Origin: Microbulbifer pacificus
GTDB taxonomy: Bacteria > Pseudomonadota > Gammaproteobacteria > Pseudomonadales > Cellvibrionaceae
Length of the DNA: 64,000 nt
Reading direction: 5' to 3'
Assembly (NCBI RefSeq): GCF_002959965.1
Contig: NZ_PREV01000027.1
Span: forward strand, 868,001-932,000
Of the stretch, positions 46,031 to 54,453 are shown piece after piece; position 1 is the stretch's first letter; each line of letters starts with the position of its first letter. Both the position numbers and the translations under genes were made by a program. The notes below the pieces were generated by a model. The model saw only the letters and a list, made by a program, of their open reading frames with translations, searched no databases and had not been told where the DNA came from.

Positions 46031-47441
46031 GTACCTGGATAAAAACAGTATTCGGTATAAAGAGTGTTTTCACGCGAAACACCTCAGGAATATTAGGATT
46101 AGAAAGTGTAATCATCAGGAAGAGCTAGTTGGATACATTGATAGGCTTAAAGATCTCGAATTCAAAGAAATTATTGAATTTGAGTTTCAGGGAATAGATT
46201 TAAGTAAAATTGTCGAATATGAGCTACTTGGCGAAATGATTGCGGAGGGTTCATCAAGCTACAGGTACATGAATGGTGAAGATTTTATAAAGCACGCCTA
46301 TCAAAACCACAATTCTCTGCTGATCACGTCTTACGCCCTTGCGATCTACTGGGTCGATTTCTGGTTGAGTTCGATTTCAAGAGAAAAGTATCGATACGCC
46401 ATAATTTTTTCTGGATCAAGTATTGCAACCCGAGCGTTGTCCAAGTGTTGTGAGTTAATGCCGACCGAGCCAGTGCTAGTTGAGAGTTTCTTCACCGGAG
46501 CCCACTATTACTTTGAGAATCGGTATTCTCCACTACCAAACAAATCAGATGTAAGATTTTTCAGAGGAAGCACTGGAAATATTGATTCCGCCAAATGGAA
46601 GTTATCCTCAGAATATTTGTCGTGTGTCTCGTCGCGCAACAAAAATGTGAAGCAGCCGATTGATGCTATTAGTCATCTCGAGAGTAACGCTTATGCGTTG
46701 ATTAGCTGCCAGGTGATCAATGATTACTCCCTTCTGAATAGTAATTACCCAAAACTTGCAAGTGCAGAAACCTACGTATTAATAATTAAAGAGATTCTAG
46801 ATAAAACGGATTTAGATGTTTTTGTAAAGATTCATCCTTGGGAAAAAGTAAAGCTAGCGCGCGAGACCTCTCTTACTGAAGAAGTAATTCGTGATTTCGC
46901 CAGTGACCTTCCTGAAGATACTCGATGCAGGGTTAAACTAATTGAGTCAGAGAACTTGAGCCAGTTAATTGAAGGTTGCGCTGCGTTTATTACTATTTGC
47001 TCTCAGTCCGCATTGGAAGCTGCTTTTCTGGGGAAAAAGCCAATAGTCAGTAACTCTGCTTTTTATGCCTCAAAAGGCTTTTCCTATGAGTTTTCCGATC
47101 CAGCGGCTGTTGTCAGCCATATTCTGAGTGAGGAATATTGCTCAGAAATATGTCTCAGTGAATACGACAAGTTCATTAACTTCATGAACTTTTGTATGCA
47201 CGATAGCTTGATCGAAGAGAAGTTAACAGATGCTTCGTCGCAGAAGCTATCCAGGGTTTTGAGTGGATGTATTAGTCATCGGTCGAAAAAAGTTGCGACA
47301 AAGGTGGAGTGTCCAGAATACAAGTATTTGGTTGAAAGGAATTTCATAAAAAGAAATATTTTCAAAATTCTAGAGCGACCCGAACAGATTCTGATTGATG
47401 CTAGAGTTGTTTTTAAATCTCTTCTCGGCAAGATTTTTTGA
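45963..47441 (+). CDS. capsule-synthesis-like protein (KpsS/KpsC-type fold inferred)
   Basis: A 492-residue cytosolic protein without signal peptide. The C-terminal half carries the strand-loop pattern of capsule polysaccharide biosynthesis proteins: LDVFVKIHPWEKVKLAR, a late SQSALEAAFLGKKPIVSNSAFYASKGFSYEF segment, and SQLIEGCAAFITICS before it. This resembles the GT-B C-domain of KpsS/KpsC and polysialyl-type enzymes. The N-terminal half (residues 1-200) is not recognised. It starts at the ATG at 45963, 68 nt inside the previous gene. Last long gene of the AT-rich block. Capsular role is inferred from the pattern and context. Confidence 0.6.
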   Translation: MKTDILISDPVHIHRRNFSSLFEYLDKNSIRYKECFHAKHLRNIRIRKCNHQEELVGYIDRLKDLEFKEIIEFEFQGIDLSKIVEYELLGEMIAEGSSSYRYMNGEDFIKHAYQNHNSLLITSYALAIYWVDFWLSSISREKYRYAIIFSGSSIATRALSKCCELMPTEPVLVESFFTGAHYYFENRYSPLPNKSDVRFFRGSTGNIDSAKWKLSSEYLSCVSSRNKNVKQPIDAISHLESNAYALISCQVINDYSLLNSNYPKLASAETYVLIIKEILDKTDLDVFVKIHPWEKVKLARETSLTEEVIRDFASDLPEDTRCRVKLIESENLSQLIEGCAAFITICSQSALEAAFLGKKPIVSNSAFYASKGFSYEFSDPAAVVSHILSEEYCSEICLSEYDKFINFMNFCMHDSLIEEKLTDASSQKLSRVLSGCISHRSKKVATKVECPEYKYLVERNFIKRNIFKILERPEQILIDARVVFKSLLGKIF

Positions 47442-47519
47442 TACTGGCTAATAGCGAGTAAATGATAAAGTTTTGTTTTCAAGGGAAACATTATTTTGAG
47501 CATCACAGAGAGTTAATGC

Positions 47520-48173
47520 GTGGAGCAGATGGCAGAGAATACAGCTGATTTTGGCCGGGTGGCTGTGACAGCCGGAGTGGCCAAGTCTTCCCGACTGGAG
47601 CGCCCGGTAGATATCGCTGATTACGCGACTGTGTACGGTGGAACTGCTATTGGTAAGTATACTTACATTAACGTGGGGACGGTGGTGTACTCTAATGTCA
47701 GTGTCGGTCGATTCTGTAGTGTTGGCCGGCAGGTGGAAATTGGGACAGCAAAGCACCCTGTTGACTTCCTCAGTACGCACCCTTTTCAGTACGCATCTTC
47801 GCTGTTTATGAGAGACCCGGTATATGCCATGGTGAGTAGAAAAAGTTGGCAGTTTCATCCAGAAACAAAAATTGGAAATGATGTTTGGATAGGTGCCAAG
47901 GCTTCAATTAGTAGTGGTGTTACTGTCGGCGATGGCGCGGTGGTGGCAGCAGGGGCTGTCGTTACTTCAGATGTTCCGGCATATGCCATTGTAGGTGGTG
48001 TGCCCGCGAGGATACTCCGTTACCGCTTTGAGCCTGAGGTTATCACGCAGTTGCTGGAGCTACAGTGGTGGGGGCTTTCTCTGGATAAGATTGCGGAGCT
48101 TAATTTTGACTGTATCGATGATTGCATTAAAGGCCTGAAGCGCATCCGAAAAGAGTGCGCTGCTGTCGTTTAA
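47520..48173 (+). CDS. CatB-type left-handed beta-helix O-acetyltransferase
   Basis: A 217-residue hexapeptide-repeat acyltransferase. Imperfect [LIV]-G-x4 turns run through [23 protein letters not shown] and [31 protein letters not shown]. The catalytic His is probably in [15 protein letters not shown], as in xenobiotic and sugar O-acetyltransferases. The closing [14 protein letters not shown] is diagnostic. In this locus it most likely O-acetylates the surface polysaccharide. The GTG at 47520 is used; an ATG at 47529 is possible. Base composition is closer to the chromosome than that of the genes before it. Confidence 0.9.
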   Translation: MEQMAENTADFGRVAVTAGVAKSSRLERPVDIADYATVYGGTAIGKYTYINVGTVVYSNVSVGRFCSVGRQVEIGTAKHPVDFLSTHPFQYASSLFMRDPVYAMVSRKSWQFHPETKIGNDVWIGAKASISSGVTVGDGAVVAAGAVVTSDVPAYAIVGGVPARILRYRFEPEVITQLLELQWWGLSLDKIAELNFDCIDDCIKGLKRIRKECAAVV

Positions 48174-48206
48174 TTCGGTAGTGATAGTCACTCAACAGTC
48201 ATTGAT

Positions 48207-48231
48207 CTTCTCACTATGTCGTGTGAGAGAA
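48207..48231. terminator. possible hairpin between convergent polysaccharide genes
   Basis: CTCAC and GTGAG arms around TATGTCGT lie just at the end of the minus-strand capsule gene, 34 nt after the plus-strand acetyltransferase stop. There is no T-run, so it is only a candidate. Confidence 0.3.
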
Positions 48232-49419
48232 CAATGAGTTCAAGCATTGTCGTGCTCGTATTTTTATGGCGCTTATAGCTTGCTCAATTGTGCTGTATCT
48301 CGTGATTTCAATATCAAATGGCAGAGTTTTGCGCTTTGAATTCAAGTCAGAGTTGGGAATAGGACGTTGGCGTTCTTTCAAGTAATACAGAAATGCCTCT
48401 TGTAACACGACCTGGGGTGCGGTGTTGTTAAGGTTTTTAGGAATGCTGGAATCCAGGGGTTGTAAATAAATTGCGTTGCTGTTTTGAAAAATCCCCTGAC
48501 CTAATGCAATCGTCGGCTTTTCAAAAATCAGGCTTTCCAGTAGGACGGTGCTATTGATTCCAATTACCGCATGCGATTCCGCGATTAACTTCTGAAGCGG
48601 CGTATTTCCATCCACATGGATTCGATCATTTAGCCTATTGAATTCTTCATGGTTAGTGTCGCTAAGAGGGTGTGGCCGAACAACAATTGGCCGAACAGGG
48701 TCAGTGTTATCGATGACCCATTGCAAAAGCGCTTTCATGCCTTTGAAGGGAGAGAAGAGTGTGATGTTGGTATCGGTCTCCAGTTGTAAAGGGACAAAAT
48801 AGTACCCGTTATCGCGGCTTTTCGGTACTCCGTAGCTTTGGCGGTACAGGGTTTTCCACTTTTTGATTTCACTTGTTTGCGCTGGATCCAGCGGCGGGGG
48901 GGTAGCTCTGGATATTGAGCTAGCTGCATTTACCCCCTGTGGGTCCGAATAGTAGGTGTTCTTCTGGGGAAACCAGCCGGATTCCAGAAATAAAAACTGT
49001 TGCGTTGGGTTGAAGCTTTTGACGAGGCTGATGAAGCTTTTTTGGTAGTCCATAAGTCCGTTCCAGATGACGATGGTGTCTGGCCGGAATTTTTTAAGTA
49101 TTTTCTCGTGAAAGTACGACTTGTACGCCGATATCTCTTCGAGGGTTTTGATTGAGGGGTCTTCCAGGAACTTCTTGTTTAACGGTCGGTTTAGAGGCGT
49201 AGCAAAAAATGGAACGCCCGTTTTGGGCACCCCTGATCGAATGACGTTCAGGCAGTTTACAATATGCGGTTTTACGATGTCGTTCCTTTTGAGAAGCTGG
49301 ACATCTTCATCAAGTAGAAGAAATACGGTATATCCCTGATTCTCGTAATCACGGGCAATGCGGGTGATTACGTCGGCCCGGGTAATATCCGGCATTGCTT
49401 CATAAATGAGTATACGCAT
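48214..49419 (-). CDS. capsular polysaccharide biosynthesis protein (KpsS-like)
   Basis: A 401-residue protein of the Capsule_synth type. The C-terminal pattern reads GYYFVPLQLETDTNITLFSP, then PIVVRPHPLSDTNHEEF, then AVIGINSTVLLESLIFEKPTIALGQGIF. These match the KpsS/KpsC-type C-domain. The N-terminal part (MRILIYEAMPDITRADVI) is a Rossmann-like start. It follows the ABC ATPase gene, sharing one base (TAATG). Such genes add or anchor the first residues of ABC-exported capsules. KpsS versus another relative cannot be settled here. Confidence 0.75.
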   Translation of the reverse strand: MRILIYEAMPDITRADVITRIARDYENQGYTVFLLLDEDVQLLKRNDIVKPHIVNCLNVIRSGVPKTGVPFFATPLNRPLNKKFLEDPSIKTLEEISAYKSYFHEKILKKFRPDTIVIWNGLMDYQKSFISLVKSFNPTQQFLFLESGWFPQKNTYYSDPQGVNAASSISRATPPPLDPAQTSEIKKWKTLYRQSYGVPKSRDNGYYFVPLQLETDTNITLFSPFKGMKALLQWVIDNTDPVRPIVVRPHPLSDTNHEEFNRLNDRIHVDGNTPLQKLIAESHAVIGINSTVLLESLIFEKPTIALGQGIFQNSNAIYLQPLDSSIPKNLNNTAPQVVLQEAFLYYLKERQRPIPNSDLNSKRKTLPFDIEITRYSTIEQAISAIKIRARQCLNSLFSHTT

Positions 49420-50120
49420 TAGTTCTGGGAGTTTTCGTAGGCATCTACAACATCAGCACTGTCGCCATACTTCGCTACTTTTCCGTTTTCAATCCAAACC
49501 GCTTTGTTGCAAAGCCGTTTTACGGTAGAAGATGAGTGCGAAACCAGCACAACAGTATCACCAGATTGAATCTTATCTTTCATGATCGCTTCAGATTTTT
49601 TCTTGAATTTGGTGTCTCCGACAGCGAGAATTTCATCAATAAGAAGAATGTCGGACTTGAGATGAATGGCGACGCCAAATCCAAGTCGCTGTTTCATGCC
49701 TGAAGAATAGTTTTTTATGGGCTGATCAAAAAAGTTACCCAGTTCGGAGAATTCTTTAATTTCATCAAGCTTGCTGACGATATGCTTCTTTTTCAGCCCC
49801 ATCATCATACCGCTGATTACGGCATTCTGGCGCCCGGTAAGATTTTGGTCGTAGCCAACGGTGAGAGAGAGGAGGGTTGTATGGTACCCGTAATTAATCA
49901 TTTCCCCAGCGTCGGGCTTGATGATTCCGTTCAGCAGGCGTAGGAGTGTGCTTTTCCCCGCACCATTCCGGCCAATGACGCCAAGAGAATCACCTTCTTT
50001 AAGGTCAAAGCTCACACCGTTGAGTGGCGTATGAGTTGTGGTTGCCCGCGTAAATGGAATCCCCGAGCGATAAGTCACTCGTACATCTTTAAGGCTAATT
50101 ACGGTTTTACTATCGCTCAT
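49419..50120 (-). CDS. polysaccharide ABC transporter ATP-binding protein (KpsT/Wzt-like)
   Basis: A 233-residue ATPase that powers export of lipid-linked polysaccharide across the inner membrane. Walker A is GVIGRNGAGKSTLLRLLNG, the signature loop is YSSGMKQRLGFGVAI, and Walker B is DILLIDEILAVGDTKF followed by the switch His in LVSHSSSTV. It lacks the C-terminal carbohydrate-binding domain of O-antigen Wzt, so it is closer to KpsT or TagH. The ATG at 50120 overlaps the permease stop (ATGA). An extension to 50162 runs into the permease gene. Confidence 0.93.
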   Translation of the reverse strand: MSDSKTVISLKDVRVTYRSGIPFTRATTTHTPLNGVSFDLKEGDSLGVIGRNGAGKSTLLRLLNGIIKPDAGEMINYGYHTTLLSLTVGYDQNLTGRQNAVISGMMMGLKKKHIVSKLDEIKEFSELGNFFDQPIKNYSSGMKQRLGFGVAIHLKSDILLIDEILAVGDTKFKKKSEAIMKDKIQSGDTVVLVSHSSSTVKRLCNKAVWIENGKVAKYGDSADVVDAYENSQN

Positions 50121-50893
50121 CGTTGCATCAAGGCTCTGGCAAATACCGGGTTGAGTTTGCATATCAGCAGGCGAGCCAGCGTATACAAGCAGAAAACACT
50201 GCCTGTGTAGATGGCCAGGCTGCTGGTATCGGGAGCATTATTATACATAAGTACGTCTCGGTAACTCTGGATGATCCAGACCATCGGGTTGTATGCGAGA
50301 ACACTTTGAATGCTTTGTGGCAGTGAGCTGACTGCGTAGAGAATTCCAGAACCATACATGCCAAGACGAAGTAAGTGTGGAATTAAATTGGATAGGTCTG
50401 GCACGAAGGGGATCAGTGAGCTGGCGATCAGGCCGCAGGCGTAATTCAGGAAAAATTGGAGAACTAAGATCACCGGAAGATAGATGTATGTAATGGTTGG
50501 TGGGTATCCCATCCCCCAAAGTGCAATTAATAATAAACTGAATACTATACTGAATTTAAAGGTATCCATTACGACGTTAATCGATGGCAGAACTAGCTTG
50601 GGGAAGTTTACTTGACTGATTAGTGCTTGGTTCTGATTTATCGATACTGAACAATGATTGACACACTGTGCAAACCATTGCCAAACGACCAATCCAACCA
50701 GCAGAAAGGGAACAAAGTCGTCAGTTCCTTTCTGGAAAATTACTCCAAAAATAAAGTAATAGATTGCCATTGAAAAGAGGGGTTCTATTATCCACCAAAG
50801 AAAACTCAGGTATGTTTTTGATGCCTCCGAACGGAGGTTGCACAGTGCCTTGTAGAAGACGATGTCACGATGATGCTTTTTCAGAAAAATCAC
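50117..50893 (-). CDS. polysaccharide ABC transporter permease (KpsM/Wzm-like)
   Basis: A 258-residue ABC-2-type permease with about six membrane helices, including LSFLWWIIEPLFSMAIYYFIF near the N-terminus, FKFSIVFSLLLIALWGMGY, LPVILVLQFFLNYACGLIASSL and the last LAIYTGSVFCLYTLARLLI. The short cytosolic N-terminus reads RDIVFYKALCNLRSEASKTY. It forms the channel with the adjacent ATPase for polysaccharide export. The start is GTG, and the gene overlaps the preceding glycosyltransferase by 29 nt, so the minus-strand genes form one operon. Confidence 0.93.
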   Translation of the reverse strand: MIFLKKHHRDIVFYKALCNLRSEASKTYLSFLWWIIEPLFSMAIYYFIFGVIFQKGTDDFVPFLLVGLVVWQWFAQCVNHCSVSINQNQALISQVNFPKLVLPSINVVMDTFKFSIVFSLLLIALWGMGYPPTITYIYLPVILVLQFFLNYACGLIASSLIPFVPDLSNLIPHLLRLGMYGSGILYAVSSLPQSIQSVLAYNPMVWIIQSYRDVLMYNNAPDTSSLAIYTGSVFCLYTLARLLICKLNPVFARALMQR

Positions 50894-52142
50894 GATTTAC
50901 AATACTTTTTTGGTATTCAGTTAACACATGTGCGGCGACGGACTGTGCAGACAAGCCAACTTCCGGCAAGCCGATAACGTCAATATCACGTTTAGCCTCA
51001 CATAAAAGAATTTTCAGTTTTTCTACGTCACCGATGGGGAAGAGAGCCGGCTTCGGCAGTATTTCCGCACACCCTGGAATGTTGGACGCAATAGTTGGCT
51101 TTTTTCTGGCCGCCGCTTCAAGTAGCACCTGGGGCTGGTTCTCCGGTGAATTACTCGGAATTACAAAAAGGTCAACAGCGTCAAGGAAGTCGCGGCTCTC
51201 ACTTTCGTTCAGTTCACCCATATAGCGGGTAAATGTGTATTTTCCCAACGCATCATTAGCATATTTTTGGTCGACAATTCTTCCTGCGACTCGCAGTTCT
51301 ATTTCAGGATCAGCTAGTTCGTGCAGTGCTTGTCCGAGCGTGTGAAGTCCCTTGTGAGGTGCGATTGCACCCAGAAAGCCAACGACAAACCGATCACTTT
51401 CTTCCCGTTCGATTTCTTTCGCCTCAAACCAAGTTGCCGCGAGGCCGGCAGGAATGTAGTGGCAGTTATCCAGATCAAAATAACCCTTCAATCGCTTTTG
51501 GCCGGTCCTGGATAAGCAGATTACACGCTGGGCATCGATTAGCACTTCACGAAGCTGACGCTCGCGATTGTCCCAGGTGTCTGCCCTTGCGGATGCGGAG
51601 TTCTTGAGCCTCAGAATCTCGGCAACGCCATTACGGATAGAGGGGATTTGCGAGACTGCACGGATCAGGTTGTTTGGGTGCGTTTCCGCTATACAGCGCA
51701 TACAGCTCCGCGAATCCGCAAAGCCCTCACAAAATTCCTGTGACTTAAGAGTCAAAGTGTGCTTGGGACAAAGCCACCAGAAGTCAGTGACAGACACAAA
51801 GTAGGGAATGCCGAGCTCTCGTGCTGCATGAAGAATATTTATCCCGATATGGGCAGGATTTGCCATGTGCAGTACATCTGGCTTCAATTTGGCGAGAAGG
51901 CTCAAATAGCTGGTAATCGAGTCCCCGCGAACTGTATGCCATCCCGCGGTCGGTAATGTCACGATTTGGAGGTTTTCGTCGTGACACTGGGCTAGATCAG
52001 TTACTATCCGCTCCGGGTTCCCCCCTGCCACAACAACCTCGCACCCTTGCGCGCTCAGATGGCGAGCCAGGTTGCGAATGTACTTTTCAGTTCCCTGGTT
52101 GTACCCAGGACCGAATTGCATGGTGCAGAGTAATATTCTCAC
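50865..52142 (-). CDS. family 4 glycosyltransferase
   Basis: A 425-residue GT-B glycosyltransferase. The acceptor domain starts MQFGPGYNQGTEKYIRNLARHLSAQG and has HMANPAHIGINILHAA, IPYFVSVTDFWWLCPKHT and a cysteine-rich insert (CEGFADSRSCMRC). The donor domain shows VVGFLGAIAPHKGLHTLGQAL and FVIPSNSPENQPQVLLEAAARKKPTIAS. The GTG at 52142 is chosen because family members begin with the xRILL strand; a TTG at 52196 would add 18 residues. It opens the minus-strand export operon. The 52143-52223 gap is shared with a divergent glycosyltransferase and must hold both promoters. Confidence 0.87.
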   Translation of the reverse strand: MRILLCTMQFGPGYNQGTEKYIRNLARHLSAQGCEVVVAGGNPERIVTDLAQCHDENLQIVTLPTAGWHTVRGDSITSYLSLLAKLKPDVLHMANPAHIGINILHAARELGIPYFVSVTDFWWLCPKHTLTLKSQEFCEGFADSRSCMRCIAETHPNNLIRAVSQIPSIRNGVAEILRLKNSASARADTWDNRERQLREVLIDAQRVICLSRTGQKRLKGYFDLDNCHYIPAGLAATWFEAKEIEREESDRFVVGFLGAIAPHKGLHTLGQALHELADPEIELRVAGRIVDQKYANDALGKYTFTRYMGELNESESRDFLDAVDLFVIPSNSPENQPQVLLEAAARKKPTIASNIPGCAEILPKPALFPIGDVEKLKILLCEAKRDIDVIGLPEVGLSAQSVAAHVLTEYQKSIVNRDFSEKASS

Positions 52143-52223
52143 GTTGACACCGGGGCTGTTGGGGGCGGTAATATACCGTAATGCTTTTAAAAACAACAGG
52201 TTATCATTGGGCGTCCGGCCCGA

Positions 52224-53354
52224 TTGTTAAGTGAGTCTCCTTTGCCTCCAGAGTTCCGAATACTCCAGTGCTACAGGACCTTTTTTCCCGAGTCCCAAGG
52301 GGGACTGGAACAGGTTATTCTCGAGATTGCCCAAAATGTAGGCGGTTGTGGCGTGCTGACGCTCGCAGAAAAGCCAGCCATGGAACCAGTGGTGGGAAAG
52401 GTTCCCGTACTTGCGGAGAAGCGCTGGCTGTCGGTTGCATCTTGTTGTATCGGTCCAGGATTCATCCGGACGTTATATCGTTTGAGGGCATCCCTTCTGC
52501 ATTTCCATTTTCCATGGCCTTTTGGCGACTTGGCTTTCCTTGTGGCGGGACGGTCACGCCCTATGGTGATCACTTATCACTCTGATATCGTTCGTCAACG
52601 GTTCTTGGGTATGTTGTACCGGCCTCTGATGACGCGTTTCCTGACGCGAGCTGATCGCATCGTCGCGACCTCGCAGAATTACGTCGATAGCAGCCCCATA
52701 CTGGCGTCATATAGACACAAGGTAGAAGTGATACCGTTGGGTATTTCTGAGAAGGGTTACCCTGAGCCTTCAGATAGCCAGCTCAACTCGGTGGAGCGTC
52801 GCTTTGGCCGTGACTTTATGCTTTTCATTGGGGTGCTGCGATATTACAAGGGGCTTGAATACCTGATCAAGGCAGCGGTGGGGCAACCCTATCAGGTTGT
52901 AATTGCCGGAAGGGGGCCGGAGTTTGGGAGACTGCAAGTTTTGGCTCGGGCTCTCGGGGCCAGCAATGTCGTTTTTGCTGGCTTTGTGGCCGATGACGAA
53001 AAAATGGCGCTGTTAAGGTTGTGCCGCGCTGTAGTTTTCCCATCACATCTGCGATCAGAAGCTTTTGGCGTCACCCTTATAGAGGGGTTGATGTGTGGTA
53101 AACCTCTTATTTCCTGCGAAATAGGGACTGGAACAAGCTATGTGAACCAGGATGGGGAGACTGGTTATGTAATCCCTCCGGCAGATGTCGATGCCCTTCG
53201 CGAGGCCATGCTGGCGATGTGGCATGATCCGTATTCTGCACAAGCAATGGGGCATGCTGGTCGCCGCCGTTACGAAAAATTTTTCACGGGTGAAAAAATG
53301 GCGGATGCTTACAGGAGACTCTATGACGAAGTTCTGAGAGAGAGGGGAGAATAA
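52224..53354 (+). CDS. family 4 glycosyltransferase
   Basis: A 376-residue GT-B glycosyltransferase. It has FPESQGGLEQVILEIAQNVGG in the acceptor domain, LLHFHFPWPFGDLAFLV, HSDIVRQRFLGMLYRPL, and a donor domain with FMLFIGVLRYYKGLEYLIKA and VFPSHLRSEAFGVTLIEGLMCGKPLIS (the EX7E motif). The overall pattern resembles mannosyltransferases of O-antigen loci (WbdB/WbpZ type). The start is TTG at 52224; another in-frame TTG lies at 52242. It is 2 nt from the following gene, so the pair is co-translated. Base composition is typical of the chromosome. Confidence 0.88.
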   Translation: MLSESPLPPEFRILQCYRTFFPESQGGLEQVILEIAQNVGGCGVLTLAEKPAMEPVVGKVPVLAEKRWLSVASCCIGPGFIRTLYRLRASLLHFHFPWPFGDLAFLVAGRSRPMVITYHSDIVRQRFLGMLYRPLMTRFLTRADRIVATSQNYVDSSPILASYRHKVEVIPLGISEKGYPEPSDSQLNSVERRFGRDFMLFIGVLRYYKGLEYLIKAAVGQPYQVVIAGRGPEFGRLQVLARALGASNVVFAGFVADDEKMALLRLCRAVVFPSHLRSEAFGVTLIEGLMCGKPLISCEIGTGTSYVNQDGETGYVIPPADVDALREAMLAMWHDPYSAQAMGHAGRRRYEKFFTGEKMADAYRRLYDEVLRERGE

Positions 53355-53356
53355 GA

Positions 53357-54445
53357 ATGGCCCGGATTGGTGTGGATGCTCGCCCACTTTCGGCCTCCAC
53401 TACAGGAATAGGGCGCTACACTCACGCGATACTGTCGCGCCTCGTACACTGTGAGCATCATTTTTATCTTTACAGTCATGAACCGTTGCAAATGCATTTT
53501 CAGGGGGCGTCAAACGTCACTGTTCGCTGCGGCAATATTCGCAGGCCGAGCCTCAGCTCCGTTTTCGCGCAGACTGCTTTTCCATTTTGGGCGTGGCGGG
53601 ACAAGATTGACCTCTTTTGGTCACCGCGTCATCACTTGCCGTTATGTCTGAGGCCTTCAGTTTCAAAACTCGTCACCGTTCATGATCTGGTTTGGCAAAA
53701 GTTTCCAGAGACGATGTCTCGCGCTGGTCTGCAATTAGAGAGGCTGTTGATGCCTCCGACGTTGTGGCTCGCAGATGCTGTCATCGCCGTTTCACAAAGC
53801 ACCGCAAGTGAGGTGCGGACCGCATACCCCGGGGTTTCAGAGCGGGTGCATACTATTTACGAAGCTCCCTTTCTAGCTCTCGGTGACGCCGATGTTGGGC
53901 TTGGTGAGTACTTTCTTTTTGTTGGGACCATCGAGCCCAGAAAAAACCTAATAAGGCTGTTATCTGCATACGCGGAATATCGGAAATCCTGTGGCGCCCC
54001 TTTGCCGTTGCTGATTTGCGGAGCAAAGGGGTGGGGACTGCCTGAGCTCGAAGGCAAACTGCAGGAATTGCACATTGAAGATGCGGTAGAGATATTGGGC
54101 TATGTTACCGACGAGGAATTACCGCGCCTTTATCGTAATGCACGTGCACTATTGATCCCGTCGCTTTACGAGGGATTTGGGCTCCCTATTGTAGAAGCTT
54201 TCAGCCAAGCTACGCCGGTTATGACATCGGACCGTGGGGCTATGCGGGAAATCGCGGGTGATGGCGCGTTACTTGTAAATCCCGAGGATGTCTCAGAACT
54301 GGCTTCCGGTCTCTTGAAGCTCACCGAGGATCGAGGTTTTGTCGGGCGGCTTAAGCTTTGCGCTCATGCGCGAGCAAGGCGGTTCTGTTGGAAGCGCGCG
54401 GCTACGCAAACTCTCGATGTCATGGATTCTCTGCTCAACGGTTAA
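53357..54445 (+). CDS. family 4 glycosyltransferase (mannosyltransferase-like)
   Basis: A 362-residue GT-B glycosyltransferase. The N-terminus IGVDARPLSASTTGIGRYTHAIL is typical of the WbdA-like GT4 subgroup, followed by SPRHHLPLCL, VTVHDLVWQKFPETM and AVIAVSQSTASEV. The donor domain has YFLFVGTIEPRKNLIRLLSAYA and LLIPSLYEGFGLPIVEAFSQATPVMTSDRGAM (EX7E). It directly follows another GT4 gene. It ends 8 nt before the convergent batD gene, which marks the end of the polysaccharide locus. Confidence 0.9.
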   Translation: MARIGVDARPLSASTTGIGRYTHAILSRLVHCEHHFYLYSHEPLQMHFQGASNVTVRCGNIRRPSLSSVFAQTAFPFWAWRDKIDLFWSPRHHLPLCLRPSVSKLVTVHDLVWQKFPETMSRAGLQLERLLMPPTLWLADAVIAVSQSTASEVRTAYPGVSERVHTIYEAPFLALGDADVGLGEYFLFVGTIEPRKNLIRLLSAYAEYRKSCGAPLPLLICGAKGWGLPELEGKLQELHIEDAVEILGYVTDEELPRLYRNARALLIPSLYEGFGLPIVEAFSQATPVMTSDRGAMREIAGDGALLVNPEDVSELASGLLKLTEDRGFVGRLKLCAHARARRFCWKRAATQTLDVMDSLLNG

Positions 54446-54453
54446 AGCCTGAT

